DNA of 7,616 nucleotides from an uncultured Oscillospiraceae bacterium (GTDB lineage: Bacteria; Bacillota; Clostridia; Oscillospirales; Oscillospiraceae), in contig CAKTKB010000069.1 in the NCBI GenBank assembly GCA_934569195.1, forward strand, positions 1-7,616, read 5' to 3'. A program made the position numbers and the translations under genes. This document shows, in pieces, positions 7,025 through 7,616 of the stretch (positions are counted from its first letter, which is position 1; each line of letters begins with the position of its first letter). Under the pieces are notes generated by a model. The model saw nothing but the letters and a program-made list of their open reading frames with translations, was not told the DNA's origin and did not search any database.

Positions 7025-7054
7025 ATGGTAGAGCCCAAGAATTACATAGAATGA
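7025..7054 (+). CDS. Nine-residue leader peptide ORF (MVEPKNYIE)
   Basis: GGAGG at 7011-7015 lies 9 nt before ATG 7025; an in-frame GTG at 7022 is an alternative start. The stop TGA (7052-7054) falls inside the left arm of the 18-bp hairpin, so a ribosome on the last codons would cover or melt that stem. This is the geometry of ribosome-mediated attenuation. The stop overlaps an ATG (7051-7053, ATGA) that opens a 43-codon frame ending at 7182, which could be translationally coupled; nothing in that frame looks like a protein. Peptide function is unknown. Confidence 0.45.
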   Translation: MVEPKNYIE

Positions 7055-7094
7055 CCCTTGACTGCGGAACACGAAAGCAGTCAAGGGTCATTCT
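7048..7094 (+). repeat. Perfect 18-bp inverted repeat (stem-loop)
   Basis: AGAATGACCCTTGACTGC (7048-7065) and its exact reverse complement (7077-7094) flank an 11-nt loop, GGAACACGAAA. There is no T-run after it on either strand, so by itself it is not an intrinsic terminator. The stop codon of the nine-residue ORF lies in its left arm, and a terminator hairpin begins 9 nt after its right arm. Confidence 0.9.
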
Positions 7095-7103
7095 TATATA
7101 CCG

Positions 7104-7130
7104 GCTCCTGCGTGCAGCAGGGGCTTTTTT
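7104..7130 (+). terminator. Rho-independent terminator
   Basis: GCTCCTGC (7104-7111) pairs with GCAGGGGC (7117-7124), 8 bp with one G-U, across a GTGCA loop. TTTTTT follows at 7125-7130. This is the best intrinsic terminator in the window for rightward transcription. It ends the leader RNA and would also stop any read-through from the protease operon. Confidence 0.85.
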
Positions 7131-7147
7131 CATGCCTGCGGGAAACC

Positions 7148-7414
7148 TCATTCATCGGTGCGCAGAAGTGCCTGTGTCTTGAGCAGCGCACTCATCAAGG
7201 CTCGGTGATCTTCCCACTCTTCCCACCAGAACGGCTTCAGGGCAAGCAGCATTTGTTCGGCCCATTGCAGCTCCGATTTTTGCAAACAGCCCCGTTCCAA
7301 TCCGACTTGAAATCGTGCAAACGCATCTCGGACATGGTCTGATGCAGAGTCACGATTCAAGTAGCTGCTGAGAAAGCCGCCCAAAATAGCGGACTCTTCC
7401 TGCGTATAAAACAA
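7148..7414 (-). CDS. Small hypothetical protein
   Basis: I do not recognise this protein. The likely start is TTG 7414-7412, with a strong GGGAGGGG ribosome binding site (complement of 7422-7429) about 7 nt away, giving 88 residues beginning MFYTQEESAILGGF. A GTG 24 bases upstream is in frame but includes the ribosome binding site, so it is less likely. The product is soluble, with no signal peptide or membrane segment. It looks largely helical and is rich in Leu, Glu, Trp and Gln (for example LQWAEQMLLALKPFWWEEW), ending LLRTDE. It is the only visible leftward gene and has its own promoter at 7446-7474. Support for a real gene is the ribosome binding site, the promoter and sensible composition; its family is unknown. 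Confidence 0.6.
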   Translation of the reverse strand: MFYTQEESAILGGFLSSYLNRDSASDHVRDAFARFQVGLERGCLQKSELQWAEQMLLALKPFWWEEWEDHRALMSALLKTQALLRTDE

Positions 7415-7445
7415 TACTCTTCCCCTCCCATCGCACACGAGGGGT

Positions 7446-7474
7446 ATTCTACCACAGACTGTGCGGATTGAGAA
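7446..7474 (-). promoter_or_regulatory. Promoter of the small leftward gene with a possible operator
   Basis: Read leftward, TTCTCA (complement of 7469-7474) and TAGAAT (complement of 7446-7451) are 17 bp apart, and TGG gives an extended -10. Between the boxes lies a perfect inverted repeat, CACAGACTGTG (7453-7463), which could bind a repressor. Transcription would start near 7439, shortly before the ribosome binding site. Confidence 0.55.
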
Positions 7475-7568
7475 GTGTGGATTTTTGAAGGCACCAATTC
7501 ACCTCGCAAAAAAAACGGCCCACCGCAAGCGATGCAGGCGCCACCTTTAGACTGGAAAGGATACGACC
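7475..7568. other. Spacer between divergent genes
   Basis: This holds an A8 run at 7508-7515 next to GC-rich sequence. I see no convincing rightward promoter for the gene at 7569 and no strong hairpin. Confidence 0.4.
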
Positions 7569-7616
7569 ATGAGCGAACATAACCATACCGGACTGGATGA
7601 GGCAGCTTCTGTTGCA
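7569..7616 (+). CDS. Start of an unidentified gene (3' end outside window)
   Basis: ATG 7569 is preceded by GGAAAGGA, with AAAGG at 7556-7560, 8 nt before the start, and the frame stays open to the window edge. Only 16 residues are visible, MSEHNHTGLDEAASVA, too few to assign a function. There is no signal peptide at the N-terminus, so it is probably cytoplasmic. It diverges from the leftward small gene. Confidence 0.6.
   Translation, partial: MSEHNHTGLDEAASVA

Larger units (their letters stand above)
6958..7130 (+). ncRNA. Attenuator-like leader RNA or small RNA
   Basis: The start is inferred from the promoter at 6923-6951 and the end from the T-run at 7125-7130, giving about 173 nt. The segment holds two minute ORFs with ribosome binding sites, an 18-bp stem-loop and a terminator. 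This order matches translation-controlled attenuators upstream of inducible antibiotic-resistance genes. AGAGCCC (7030-7036) could pair with GGGCTTT (7121-7127), seven pairs including one G-U, as a possible anti-terminator. No rightward gene follows within about 430 bp, so it may act as a free small RNA or be a leftover leader. I cannot name the family. Confidence 0.5.

Noticed and set aside
7051..7182. 43-codon frame starting at the ATGA overlap
   Set aside because: It reads through both hairpins and the terminator. Coupling is possible but the product looks random, so it is noted only within the leader description.
7058..7342. 94-codon plus-strand frame over the leader and the small leftward gene
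   Set aside because: It starts inside the 18-bp hairpin, runs through the terminator and has no ribosome binding site; its composition is not protein-like.
7506..7540. A8 run next to GC-rich sequence as a leftward terminator
   Set aside because: The best stem I can draw is six pairs with two G-U, and no leftward gene upstream needs it within the window.

Overview
The window looks like part of the accessory or surface-protein repertoire of a Gram-positive Clostridia-type bacterium (Oscillospiraceae/Lachnospiraceae-like). The grounds are strong AGGAGG-type ribosome binding sites, a TTG start, a sortase with an LPxTG substrate, an SLH-domain protein, and moderately GC-rich genes interrupted by AT-rich spacers. 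Assignment to a conjugative element is plausible, since multi-Cna-B adhesins with sortases are common there. No relaxase, integrase or conjugation gene is visible, so I do not claim it.

Positions 1-6772 carry four rightward genes in a probable operon: (1) the 3' end of a sortase with its catalytic His, Cys and Arg; (2) a secreted protein with a copper-amine-oxidase-N-like domain followed by a CAP (SCP/PR-1, YkwD-like) domain; (3) a 1471-residue surface adhesin with an N-terminal thioester domain, eleven tandem Cna-B/SpaA-type isopeptide domains, a distinct C-terminal domain and a terminal LPQTGY; (4) a secreted SLH-domain protein ending in a zinc metallopeptidase domain of the anthrax-lethal-factor/Pro-Pro-endopeptidase (M34) type. 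Perfect hairpins of 12 and 13 bp sit in the gaps before and after the adhesin gene and probably set relative expression.

The working model is as follows. The sortase processes or anchors the adhesin. The adhesin can in principle bind a host or matrix ligand covalently through its Cys-Gln thioester. The SLH-tethered metallopeptidase may cut the adhesin at a Pro-Pro bond in the linker behind the thioester head, by analogy with C. difficile PPEP-1 and its neighbouring adhesin. The adhesin's sorting signal lacks the usual hydrophobic segment and charged tail, so its attachment mode is an open question.

Positions 6773-7147 hold no long gene. They contain a promoter-like element, two very short ORFs with ribosome binding sites, a perfect 18-bp stem-loop and a Rho-independent terminator. 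This is the architecture of a ribosome-controlled attenuator or a small RNA, but no co-directional gene follows closely. Positions 7148-7414 encode a small leftward hypothetical protein with its own promoter, and a further rightward gene starts at 7569 and runs off the window.
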